This document shows, piece after piece, positions 44,782-54,829 of a stretch of 64,000 nt of DNA. Below the pieces are notes generated by a model. It was given only the letters and a program-made list of their open reading frames with translations, was not told the origin of the DNA and did no database searches. This DNA is from Armigeres subalbatus. Its lineage: Eukaryota; Arthropoda; Insecta; Diptera; Culicidae. Both the position numbers and the translations under genes were made by a program. Location of the stretch: the NCBI RefSeq assembly GCF_024139115.2, contig NC_085141.1, forward strand, positions 178,572,994 to 178,636,993, in the 5' to 3' direction. The first letter of the stretch is position 1; the number at the start of each line of letters is the position of its first letter.

Positions 44782-45455
44782 ATGGTATTATTCATAATCA
44801 TTTTTATGTGGTTGAGAAGATATATTTACTCATCCAAATTTCTTCCAAATACTTAAAAACAATATTTTTTTCACCTTTTGAAATAGAGAGAATTATAAAT
44901 AACATGATAGTGCCAACGTATTAGACAGTTTTCCTATTAACGATGAAGGATCATTTTCATAATCCTGGCCTTTCGGCAGTACGGTGCGGCTAGAAGTTCT
45001 TGGGCCAAGGTGAATTTTTATTCGGTTTGAGAATACATTTTCAAATGTATTCTAGTATGCTTATATAAGTTCTAGTGATATGTTCTAGAGATAAGATTGA
45101 AGTGCGTGTGTTTAGCATTATGGTGTGGTGATTAAAAGCTTGAAGCAATGTTTGTGACGATTCTCAGGTAGGTGTTTATTTAATGATACCGTTTTGTAAA
45201 AGTGGAAAGAATCACTCCGGCTCAGTGGTGTGGCATCAGAGAGTGTAATTTTGAAATCTACATTTTTATTTTCTACAATTGGATCAATTAGGAGTAAAAC
45301 AAGTGATTGAAAATATTGAGTATTGTGAAAAATAAATGGGAGACTTTTTAAAAATTATCAATCATAAACCTACGGCTTCCAAACAGTATAAATCATTAGT
45401 TTTCTGTACAGTGAGCCGGGAACCGGGTCCATGGCCCAAGTAGTGATCTATCCTA
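44782..45455 (+). repeat. Unclassified interspersed repeat, copy 2 (uninterrupted)
   Basis: Matches the split copy at 22154-24797 from ATGGTATTATTCATAATC to GCCCAAGTAGTGATC. It serves as the empty-site reference for the hAT and retroposon insertions there. Confidence 0.75.
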
Positions 45456-45851
45456 GTCCTTGGTAAATTCCGGGAGTAAAACTTGCAGACACATCACCTT
45501 TTTATTGTTTTCAAAGAATTTCAAAGCGTACGATTTAGTGAAATGAAATGAATATTGACAAATTATGCTAGAACATGGTTCTCCGGGGAAACTGAAACGG
45601 AGTAACGTTGGACGGATACAAATCTAGTATAGGGGTTGCAGATGAAAAATCGACATTCTTTGTAACCTTCGATACATTGATGCAGGGTGATGCAGTCTCG
45701 AATTTACTGTTCAATATAGCGCTTCTGTTCAATATAGAAGCGGTACCAATATCTCAAGATTGCATATGCTCATGGGCGTTGCGGACGATATCGATATTAT
45801 CGGTATTGATCGCCGTGTCGTGGAAGAAGCTTTTGTGCCTTTTAAGAGGCC

Positions 45852-46119
45852 TTAAGGTGACACGGGAAGCACTAACAATCATCAAATCGTCATCATTTTC
45901 ATCATTGAATGCTTAACTTTTTTTCTACAACAAATATGATTTTGGAAAAGTATCACCGGAGCGTGCTTACTCGCAATCTACATGCTGATACATTTACAGT
46001 TACATCAAACAACTAAAAACCGAAATATGTCGCTTTAAAGTTGCGAGGTGATAATGCTAGAAAGAGACGAAAGATAGGAAAAATAACACTGTGTTTAGTG
46101 CCTCCCCGAGTCACCTTAA
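45852..46119. mobile_element. MITE with TTAA ends
   Basis: TTAAGGTGACACGGGAAGCA at 45852 faces the complement of TTAAGGTGACTCGGGGAGGC at 46119. TTAA duplications point to a piggyBac- or Kolobok-type element. Confidence 0.65.
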
Positions 46120-46974
46120 ATAAAAGGATTAAAAACGAGCAATGAGTAATGTTTTCAACATAACCGCGAGTAGACGTAGGACTTGTATAAACGTAACGTA
46201 TTTACATTTAACTTCTTACTTTTGCATGTATGGAGTTTGATTATAGGTATTGATATTGGAAACGACAACTTCCATGCTGTGTAGAATTATTAGCAATTTG
46301 TTTATTAAAAACCTCTGGAAATAAAACTAATAATTAAATACATAATTAGAATTGTTTTGTTTCTAACTATTAAGCCCTTTTTTACTTAAGCATATTTAGG
46401 GCATTTATAAATTTCTTATTGATGATAGTATTTGAAGTTAAAAAAATCTATTTATAAAATTTTCAGACTTGGGCAAAATGTGCTATTTTAGGGGAACTGT
46501 CTCGTTTTCCAAACAAAGAAATACAGCACCAATTTCGTTGCTTCTTTTTGCTAACATGCGTGTTTATTACTGAAAAAAATCACAACAATAAGAAACAAGT
46601 CAAGGAGCAGTAACCCTACTAAAATAGAGGAGGTACTGCTAATACGTCAACGAAAAATTATTCAATGTTTTGATTCCAAACTCTACGTCAAGTTTAATAA
46701 TACAATTTCTCAGAAAATGCAAAACAAAGAATAAGATAGAGTTTATTTAAATATTCTATTGGAAATTATTTTTTGTGAACTTTTTTAAAACATTTACAAG
46801 TAATACAGCGAAATCTTCTAATCTAAAATGGATATTAACACTATTGCTGATTGTGCATCTTTAATTGCTAATGCCTTCTGCAAACAAATGAAAATAATTT
46901 TTTTAATCAAATTTTTATTTTCATCAGTGTAGTTGATTTTGTTTGCTGGGGAATGGGAAGAACTGTTATAGTAT
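46120..46974. other. AT-rich part of the compound insertion, no gene
   Basis: GACGTAGGACTT at 46165 has an inverted partner AAGTCCTACGTC at 47515, so it may mark a larger element spanning 46160-47525. Confidence 0.35.
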
Positions 46975-47130
46975 TACAGTCGCCTCTCCACATCTCGATA
47001 TTGAAGGGATCATCGAGATAGGGAGAGATCGAGGAATGGAAGGAAATTTGAAATGGGTACTTGATCCAAAAAAAGCTCGTTGCTATGGAAAACGACAACA
47101 AAACAAATGTCATGACGCGATGGGCGATTG
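46975..47130 (+). mobile_element. Partial copy of the pogo-like element at 3440
   Basis: TACAGTCGCCTCTCCACATC at 46975 matches the 3440 copy, including AGATCGAGGAATGGAA and, beyond a deletion, GATCCAAAAAAAGCTCG and AAACGACA. No right end was found. Confidence 0.65.
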
Positions 47131-47614
47131 CATCCATCGCAACCGACACCACTGCATCCAACCATCATCAAGCACAGAATGAGAAAAAATGCGCCCACTT
47201 CTTTCATGCATATTCGCAGACCCATCGGCAGTTCTACCGCTGGTGACTGCATGCTGTCACTGTGTAGGTAAACGAACGAACGAACGAAACGAAACGAAAA
47301 ATGAGCGAGCAAACAGCACGCCAGTACGCGCTGCTGTCACAAATTGTAATGACTCGCACACGGTAGGGGTAGACACTCGGTAGGTCGATTGATATATAAA
47401 GCTTAAAAATCCATCGAAAGATAAAGGCGCTAGTAACGTTCAAAATCTTCCCTTCCAGCGTAACGCTATCGATTTCCAAAAATTTAAATGACACCCAGTA
47501 TAGTAAAGAAAGACGTAAGTCCTACGTCAAAAAAGAGGGAGACAGCGAGGAATGGACTCACGAACAATATCAGTAAAACGAAGTACGTGGTCGCTAGCAA
47601 TCAACTTGGGCTCA

Positions 47615-47787
47615 ATTCGCGAAGTCGAAGCAAATTCTGCTCTTCCCTCCTATGGGAAATCCCATTGGTATCTGTCAGAGTTTGAGTGAAACATGGCCGC
47701 CATCTCCTCTTCTCTGTTGCTCTACTGTAAAAACCCATAAAGAACTGTCATTGTTTGTGTGAAGAATTTTGCTTCGACTTCGCGAAT
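47615..47787. mobile_element. 173-bp MITE inside the LINE
   Basis: ATTCGCGAAGTCGAAGCAAA at the left faces its complement TTTGCTTCGACTTCGCGAAT at the right. LINE coding resumes immediately after. Confidence 0.75.
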
Positions 47788-48090
47788 AGTGGTGGTGGTA
47801 GTGAAGTTGTCCTTGATGGTGAACAATTTAAAGTTGTAGAAGAATGTGTGTAGCTTGGAAATCTAGTGACATGCAATAATGATGTTACCCGCGAGGTGAA
47901 AAGCATATCACAGCTATGATTAGGGCTTGTTATGGATTTTGTAACCAGCTTAATTCCCGTAGTCTGCGGACAAAAACTAAATTTGAGCTGTATACTACTC
48001 TGATTCTTCTGGTGGCTTTATACGGCCATGAAGCATGGAAGTTTAAGGAGGCCGACCGAGAGCTTTCGGAGTATTTGAGTGTAAGGTGCA

Positions 48091-48321
48091 CTGCCCATGA
48101 TCGCATATTTGTAACACTCGCATATTCGTTCATTTTGTAAAAAGCCTGTGAATCGTTCAGAAAGCTCGATTTACTGCATCTAATCCCACAAAAGTAAAAT
48201 AGGCTTTACTATCTTGCTTATCTTTGGTAAGCCGGAAATGATTGAGTGTGTGGGGAGGATTGACAAACGATTTACAAAACCAACCAAAATGCAAATGTTA
48301 CAAATATGCGATCATGGGCAG
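48091..48321. mobile_element. 231-bp MITE, CTGCCC variant
   Basis: CTGCCCATGATCGCATATTT at the left and its complement ending at 48321 form perfect arms of about 26 bases. The body resembles the CTGCCGT family (GCATATTTGT). Confidence 0.75.
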
Positions 48322-48418
48322 ATCAGCGGACAATACTCGGCGGTAAACAAGGTAACGGGATCTGGCGGAGTTGCATAAATCACAGATTTTGCAGTTGAAG
48401 AGACCCTTAGAGTACCAA

Positions 48419-48564
48419 ACTGCCGTAATCTGACAATGTGACGTATACACCATTTTCCAAAAATGGTGTTAACGAATAGTACTCATCGAGCTTTTTAACA
48501 GAAAAATGGAGAACATGCATGTTGAAATTAGGCGCAAACGTCACTTTTTTCAGATTACGGCAGT
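48419..48564. mobile_element. 146-bp MITE, CTGCCGT family
   Basis: ACTGCCGTAATCTGA at the left faces TCAGATTACGGCAGT at the right; the inner GTGACGT pairs with ACGTCAC. It splits the LINE just before DWKRLAQ. Confidence 0.72.
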
Positions 48565-48680
48565 AAACGTTCATAGTGACTGGAAGCGATTGGCCCAGCA
48601 TCGAGTCCAGTGGATGAGGAGACTCTATTTGGCATAGGCTCATCGAGATGGAACCACTCCACTTGTATGGAGCCACATAT

Positions 48681-49278
48681 AAAAATGTTGGCTATATATT
48701 TATTTCCAACAAAAACATGCCTTTTCAATAACCATGCATACAAATAACAATCAATAATTGATAATTCAGGCCATTTTTAAGTTGGGATGCGAAATAAATA
48801 TTGAATCTAATCGCTAGAAATTGATGTAAAACCAGCGGTGCTGTTATAATTGTTTCCGGGGGTGTAGCAGTGCTTCTTACCCCTGAGCTACGAAAGGCCC
48901 CTGAATTGTGATTGAAATATACGTACACCAAAGTATTTGCCCTGCCCAGAATTTGAACTTTGTAGTGTGATTTGCATTGAACCATGCCACTAACCCGCTG
49001 AGTCATAATGCGTGGCATCCTTATGCTGGGGGCCACGAAGATGCGAACGAAGGACTATCTGTCTGTTGAAACAATCATAATTCATAGTGCATGCATGCAG
49101 AGTGGCACATCATTGGAGCTAAGCCAGGAAAAAAGCAATTTTCTCACTACAGGCAAAAACATAGAGATTACTGCTGCGGGAATAAAGTGCTGTTCGCGGA
49201 AAAATAGGGACATCATATTTAAAAGAATCTCGAATGTTTTTACTCTTCAACAAATAGGCTAGATGTACCAGTGGCTAT
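48681..49278. other. No gene seen
   Basis: AT-rich DNA. CCCCTGAGCTACGAAAGG (48881) and GAATTTGAACTTTG (48950) look like a degraded tRNA-derived SINE head on the minus strand, not strong enough to call. Confidence 0.35.
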
Positions 49279-49549
49279 AGCACCAGTTGTCGCACTAGTG
49301 CTTTATATGCCAAATGGCCAATCAAATGACCAAGTTCATATCGATAAAGCATATTCATGTGATACGATAACACCTTTGATCTCCTCCAAAACAAGCAAAG
49401 CATAATTGTAAAAATTGATTTTGCTTAATTTTTGACGTCCTTTGCACCAGTTGTCGCACTAGTGGTCCCTATTTGGTCAATCCCATAAGAAAACAATGGG
49501 ATTTGCCAAATAAGGAACCAAAATTAAGAATAGTGCCACAACTGGTGCA
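49279..49549. repeat. Repeat cluster built on CACCAGTTGTCGCACTAGTG
   Basis: The 20-base motif occurs at about 49283 and 49446 in direct orientation, and an inverted partial copy AGTGCCACAACTGGTGC ends near 49549. The outer pair could be the termini of a 270-bp MITE. The region 49480-49520 has a further small inverted repeat (ATTTGGTCAATCCCAT / ATGGGATTTGCCAAAT). Confidence 0.6.
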
Positions 49550-49668
49550 TGCGTTCCTATTATGGATTAATCAATTTCGAGGATAATAACAAATTTTATA
49601 ATGGTTTTCACAGCTGTTCTAAGGAGCAGGAAGTAAAACCTTTCGCTTGATATATAAAGTTCACCCAC

Positions 49669-50124
49669 ATGCCTTTTACTTATTTTAAAGAAATAGTTGT
49701 TCTTATGTATGGCGACAATTGGTACACCCACCCTAGTTCACATATAAAAAAAATTGCAGCAAACATGGAACAAATAAGAGCAGTACATATAAGAAGTTTT
49801 GCTTCAGATCATTTGAGGAATCTTTTGACAGGTCTAGAATATGATTTCATACATTTATCCGGCAATATGTACACAGTCAAATACCTACTTGAAGATAACA
49901 CTTTAACTTTCCGTCATGTTAAATGCAGCGATAATGCTGAATTTTTGTTACCGGATCCCAAAGCACCATATTTTATCATATCCATCCAGCACGACATCCC
50001 GGAACGATGGAACAATATGGGTGCATTCCAGAAAACACATTCTTCGGCTATGTCTGTCATCGTTCAGTACAACCCTTTCTTCGCTTTCACGGTGTCAGCT
50101 AGGCTATTGGGCAAAATAAATTAA
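49669..50124 (+). CDS. Orphan ORF, 151 residues, function unknown
   Basis: ATG at 49669 to TAA at 50122. The product looks like real protein: it has an early Trp-containing GDNWYTHP, a helical MEQIRAVHIRSFASDHLRN, then beta-like stretches (DFIHLSGNMYTVKYLL, PYFIISIQHDIPERW, VIVQYNPFFAFTVSARLLG). Hydrophobic residues are regularly spaced and codons are AT-rich. No signal peptide or clear membrane helix is seen. TATATAAAG lies 10-18 bases before the ATG, too close for a normal leader, and an in-frame stop lies just upstream, so an intact N-terminus is not certain. No intron signals fit. There are no transposon motifs and the flanks are empty. It may be a captured fragment, perhaps from a non-retroviral virus as is common in Aedes, or part of an unrecognised gene; neither can be shown here. 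Confidence 0.4.
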   Translation: MPFTYFKEIVVLMYGDNWYTHPSSHIKKIAANMEQIRAVHIRSFASDHLRNLLTGLEYDFIHLSGNMYTVKYLLEDNTLTFRHVKCSDNAEFLLPDPKAPYFIISIQHDIPERWNNMGAFQKTHSSAMSVIVQYNPFFAFTVSARLLGKIN

Positions 50125-50990
50125 AAAGGGACCTGACGCCACCTATCCTGAATGCACTTTGAAGAGGCGCTACCCCGAACCACACTACAATATATGCGAC
50201 AGGAGACACTTAAAAGCTTCTTTCGTTTTCTTCTGTAGTGTGTCTCCTCTACTAGTGACTGGGTTTTAAAGGCTGCTATGTGGAAGCTTTTTCAAGAAAG
50301 GAGAAAATCACTAGACTGCAAACAAGCAGGACAGTGCCTCATTTAAAATCTAAATAATTTATTATTTTTGTTGCTGTCCTTTACCCTCACTCGATTCAAT
50401 TGCCTCTCATATGGAATGGCGTACGAAAAATATTCCATCTAGTCAATACCTAGTGCAGTTCTAGTTGTCACATTGCTGATTCAAAAAAAGGACTCAATTG
50501 CCCTTCTACTTGACATGCTATTTAAGTACTTATATGTACTTCATGGAGCAGAATCGTTTCATTCATTCATCAAACAATGTTTGCCCTCTTCTGGTCCATC
50601 AAGTTGTTGAGCTAACGAAAAACTAGAAGAATCGCTTTGAAGAGTCAGTCGTTGACCTTGTTTCCGCACTGAACAGCCAAACTCCAGGAGGAATGCTTTG
50701 TTTAATTTGGCGTTTTAATGATGCTCTATTCATGGAAGAAGACTGTCTTTCTAGTTGCTACCAACACACGAAGTAAATTGCTTAGTGCTACATGAATACA
50801 GTTGAAATCATAACGGAATTCTAGCTATCCAGAGAAACAAATCTCAAGCTTAACATTTTACATTAGTTAGTCTTTTTAAACGATACTGTCTAATAGGTTT
50901 CATTTTTCGATTCGGTTTTTAGTACGATCAGGCGTATATAATGCTTAACGGAGCCGATGTTAACATCGACATCATGTTATTATTTAAAAT
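50125..50990. other. No gene seen
   Basis: Just after the orphan ORF, ACACTACAATATATGC (50182) and GTAGTGTGTCTCCT (50236) hint at an imperfect hairpin around GGAGACAC/GTGTCTCC. Nothing else recognised. Confidence 0.4.
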
Positions 50991-51188
50991 TACAGTCAAA
51001 CCTCCATGAGTCGATATTGAAGGGACCATCGAGTCATGGAAATATCGAGATGTGGAGTGGCAAATCCTAGGAAAGCTTTTTAAGGGGACCATCATAGTAA
51101 CCCAGAAAATATTTTTTAGTATGGCATAATTTGTTCCCACGAGTCGATATCGAGTCATAGAACATCGACTCATGGAGGTTTGACTGTA
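50991..51188. mobile_element. 198-bp pogo-like MITE with TA duplication
   Basis: TACAGTCAAACCTCCATGAG at the left is mirrored exactly at the right (24 identical bases including TA). Inner motifs CGATATTGAAGGGACCATCG show kinship with the element at 3440. Confidence 0.88.
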
Positions 51189-51339
51189 GTAAAAACAAGA
51201 AATAGGCCAACACCAGTATGTTTTAAATGAAATATGGCTTCAAAACTATATGTACAATTCTGATCAAACATACGTTTTGCAAATTTAGCTATTTTTGTGA
51301 ATTTTGAAGCTTTGCCTTACCTACCTCGTTGGCTACAGC

Positions 51340-51690
51340 TATGTTACACCTATGCCTGGCGTATTATTGAGCTCATTAATTATCGGTCTTGGGCGATGTT
51401 CCTCCAGTTTCCCTGAACGATTATGGTCCCCAGGTTCGATTCAACCAAGTGCAGCCTGCGTGTTCGTGGCCTTCCACGAATTCGGCAACCTCTATCCGAT
51501 TCTCTGTTGAGTATTGTTTTCGCTATGCTTTCTTCCGACATTCGCACTAAGTGACCATCCCACTGAAGTCTGCCGTGTTTTATACGATTCCCCGAAAGCT
51601 GTCCTGTCTGCCGCTACTGTCGTCTACGCTTCATGTTCGTAAAGGCCACTAGCAGAATCAGAGTTTTATACAGAGTATATTTCGTTTTCG
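51340..51690 (-). mobile_element. LINE C-terminal fragment
   Basis: The minus strand encodes NRIKHGRLQWDGHLVRMSEE and ESDRGCRIRGRPRTRRLHL, the LINE C-terminal region with the RGRP stretch that also occurs in the family A copy (HRSRGRPRGSW). RT core is absent. Confidence 0.65.
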
Positions 51691-51881
51691 TTTTAAAACT
51701 TCTTACCTTTATGGGGGAGCCGCATGAGACGGAATGAAATGGGAGCAGCGCACTTACCAATTCCACTAAGTGGTTCGAATGGATAGAACCCTACTGATGT
51801 AACAGACTCACATCATCCCGTCACAAAACAGAAGCATCAGTTTTACAAGCAGCAAAGAGTAGATGATAATTTATTGGGGTT

Positions 51882-52795
51882 TAAAGCTATGACCATTTAG
51901 AATCCGGAATAATAAAATCATCTGTATCTCGGTAACGGATTGACGTACAAATAAGGTTAATACATCAAAACAAAGGTAATTTACTGTACTGTTAAATTAT
52001 GATACAAATAATTTCTTTTTGTTTCTAGTGAAAATTCGCACCTTCTTCTTTATTCCTCTCATCAAAAGTTGCACACCTCCGAAGTCAACTTCCTTGGCAC
52101 ATTTGTTCCACATTTTGGTCATCTGAGTCACGTCCCGAGCTGTTTTTCCACTTTTCTTAAGCTTCCGTTTCATTACTGCCCAAAATGTCGCGATGGGCCG
52201 GAACTGTGGGCAGTTGCGTGGATATATTTTATCGATGAAATCTTCGTTATTATCGCGGTACCACTGGATGACTTCCCGGCTGTAGTGGCAACTCGCCAAA
52301 TCTGCCCAAAACTTCACGGGACCTTTATGGGCTTTATGGAAGGTAGACCGCGGTTTTTGAGACATTCCTCTTTGTACAGCTTCGAGTCCATCGTCTTATT
52401 CGTCACAAACACTTTGCTACAGCTGCATATCCCTTGCCAAAATCATCTGTTTTTTTGCAAGTTTGTCCAAAAAGCAAACTTAAACTGCGCAGGAACTACT
52501 CCTCGTGCCGTCGCCATGTAGATTTTTTGGCTAGGAAGCTGTCCGAAATCCATTTTGACGTACGTTCCATCGCCGATGAGCAGGATTATCAACGTGGGTG
52601 TGCAGACTTTTTTCTCTCCTTTCGGCTTCCATCTGGAATAATTTTTGACTCACTGCACGAAACATCGTGAAATTTATACCACAGCAAGTGGGCGCCTAGG
52701 TAGACAAACCGCTGTAAAAGAATTCTTGCAGCGGTCACTTTCCGTGCCGCTGCAATATAATAAATGATTCCGGATTCTAAATGGACATAGCTTTA
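51882..52795 (-). mobile_element. Mariner element (ITmD37E-like), internally deleted
   Basis: The ends TAAAGCTATGACCATTTAG (51882) and, complemented, TAAAGCTATGTCCATTTAG (52795) are inverted and continue GAATCCGGAAT, with TA at both termini. The transposase C-terminal half (51997-52365, minus) has FWADLASCHYS with the second catalytic Asp, then CPQFRPIATFWAVMKRKL. The residue after RPI, which should be the catalytic Glu or Asp, is Ala, so catalysis is lost. Spacing between the two positions is 36 residues. The N-terminal DNA-binding half is largely missing. Confidence 0.82.
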
Positions 52796-52829
52796 TACTT
52801 ACGATCTGTTGTTTTAGCCATATGTGTGG

Positions 52830-53060
52830 TGTTTTTTTTCTTCCTAAGCAATGGAGGGGGAATCTGCTCAACAGACATCCTGGGTTGTCCAGGAAGTGCG
52901 GGGTTAGGGATCACCTTCAACAGCAAACGAGGGAGGCTGGACTACATCCCCGACCCACTAAACCGTTTCCATTGCCGCCAAGCCCATAGTCCCTTCGGTA
53001 CAACCAGAAAGTGTTACCGGCGTAATCGGCAACAACGTGGCTATTGTAGTTATAAAAAAA
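52830..53060 (-). mobile_element. LINE 3' UTR-like fragment
   Basis: On the minus strand GGGGATGTAGTCCAGCCTCC, then TCCTGGACAACCCAGGATGT and GATTCCCCCTCCATTGC, ending in AAGAAAAAAAA, looks like the tail of a Jockey-type LINE. No coding sequence remains. Confidence 0.4.
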
Positions 53061-53111
53061 AGTTGTTTTCTGTTCAGTAATTAATATTCCTATATTATCC
53101 TCTTTAAAAAA

Positions 53112-53689
53112 AACATTTGTTACTCAGGACTGTGTCCGATTACGTTTCGTCTTTGACTCATCAGTACAGAGCAGTGCAACGTGCACCGCTCAGTAGACGT
53201 AATGTCTAACTAGTACCTACAACAGTGTAGTACTCTAAGTAAACGACTGCGCGGAAGGGTGACTTCACCTTTCCCGGTGAAGGGTGTCGTAGCTGTAAGC
53301 TCCACCTTCCACCTTCGCTATGTGCGCTATGTCGTTCTGATGAGATCATAACAAGATCGAAACTTGAGGCGGCTTTCTGGCCTACCACAGATTGTGGAAA
53401 CAGAAAATGGTTGAAACCAAATGTGCTAGCGCACATAGCGAAGGTGGAGCTTATAGCTACGACACCCTTCACCGGGGAAGGTGGAGTCACCCTTCCGCGC
53501 AGTCGTTTACTTAGAGTACTACACTGTTGTAGGTACTAGTTAGACATTACGTCTACTGAGCGGTGCACGTTGCACTGCTCTGTACTGATGAGTCAAAGAC
53601 GAAACGTAATCGGACACAGTCCTGAGTAAATTGGTCATGTGCATCTAGCACATTTGGTTTCAACCATTTTCTGTTTCCAACATTTGTTA
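53112..53689. mobile_element. 556-bp foldback insertion with 11-bp target duplication
   Basis: The duplication AACATTTGTTA is perfect (53112-53122, 53679-53689). Inside, arms of about 205 bases (53120-53329 and 53428-53629; e.g. GACTGTGTCCGATTACGTTT and its complement) face each other around a 100-base loop. The right part, 53396-53678, has its own ends GGAAACAGAAAATGGTTGAA and complement. So the insertion is a 283-bp unit joined head-on to a partial inverted copy. No coding capacity. Confidence 0.82.
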
Positions 53690-54278
53690 ATTAAAGTAGA
53701 AATTAGTTTGAGAACCCTAGTATTGTATAAAATTCGAACTTCATAATTCATTCGAAGAGGTATCGTCGGACCCCTTGTTAGAAATGAGGAGCAAACTTGG
53801 GATGCTGCAACACCAGATCCGGGAGAATGAAGTACAATGAAGGACTCAGGGAGAGGGGGAGTAACGTGGAGAATGGGGAGAAGAGAAAATTTTCGGAAAT
53901 GAGGGGTTGAGTAACTCGGACTCTGAGGAAGAGGATCAGTATAGATCGGGATTAGGAAGCATCATTATCGCAAATAAAAAAAAAGTTCCTCGTATTAATA
54001 GCGGTCGAAGTGAGTCGGTATTTTTGCCTGGTGTGGTGCTAAATATAAAAAAAAGTTGAGCGCGTAGATCCTCGAGGTAATATCCTCCTGTAGTGCCGAG
54101 TGAAAAGTGAATACTCGAAGTGCGAGGTCCGGTCTGCCCTCCGTCAATCTGGTGCAGAACCGACGCATCTACCGCATGCTCAACGGGACATTCCGGTACA
54201 CGCCTCGCTGCTTCCTAGCGTGCCCCCGGATCCAACTATATCCCGACAACACCGATTCCGGAGCCTACTGCTAAAGGC
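53690..54278 (+). other. A/G-rich stretch before a putative LTR
   Basis: 53820-53960 is strikingly purine-rich (GGGAGAGGGGGAGTAACG). No long frame. It could be the 3' interior of the LTR element whose LTR begins at 54279. Confidence 0.35.
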
Positions 54279-54681
54279 TGTTGGAATTTATCTCACGACC
54301 GAATTGCACAAGGTGCATATAACCCTCGTGGCGGTGCACATCTCTCCGGTGACGACGTAATCGAAAACGGTCGCAGTTCCCGCCCGCCTCCAGCCGGCCC
54401 TCGTCGGCAAGATTATCCCAATTTGAGGGGAAGACATCCAAGCATACTGTCGGCCTACCGACATCACAGCATCGCCGGTAACGAACAGCAAAGAGGCGTC
54501 GGTTCTCGAGCATCGCGACGCCCATACCAGCCTAGCGCACTAACACGTGCTTCTACCATCATCAAGGTATGCAATAACCTTTCCATCTCCCCCTTCCACC
54601 TGAAACCGCAGAACGAGCCCCAACGGTCGTCGTCATCATCCGTCATCTCCCCAGATTTGTTATAATCTAAATAAAATTACA
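54279..54681 (+). repeat. Putative LTR, Copia-like ends
   Basis: The block starts TGTTGGAATTTATC, typical of Ty1/copia LTRs, and ends AAAATTACA, with AATAAA at 54669 close to the end. TGT...ACA termini and length (403 bp) fit. No partner LTR is in the window, so it is solo or truncated. Confidence 0.42.
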
Positions 54682-54829
54682 TTTAGCAAAACGAACCCCT
54701 CTCAATCTTAGCTTGATTGTCTTACGAATGTTACCCTCATCTAGGTAGTGGCCTATCCCTTGTTCGCTCGATTAGTTGGCAGGTAAGTATAGGGTTGTCC
54801 AGTTTTCCGTGGTCTAAAGCCGACCCTGA

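Larger units (their letters stand above)
45600..48680 (+). mobile_element. LINE reverse transcriptase copy (family D) with at least four insertions
   Basis: RT pieces appear in order: LDGYKSS and TLMQGDAVSNLLFNIAL (45608-45720), GVADDIDIIGIDRR VVEE (45772-45830; ADD is the catalytic pair), then KRETARNGLTNNISKTKYVV (47530), VVLDGEQFKVVEE (47805), SRSLRTKTKFELY and LVALYGHEAWKFKEADREL (47950-48065), ILGGKQ (48335), DWKRLAQHRVQWMRRL (48578). Between them lie foreign blocks: 45852-47525 (a compound insertion), 47615-47787, 48091-48321 and 48419-48564. The endonuclease is missing. The copy is dead but records a clear order of events. Confidence 0.8.
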
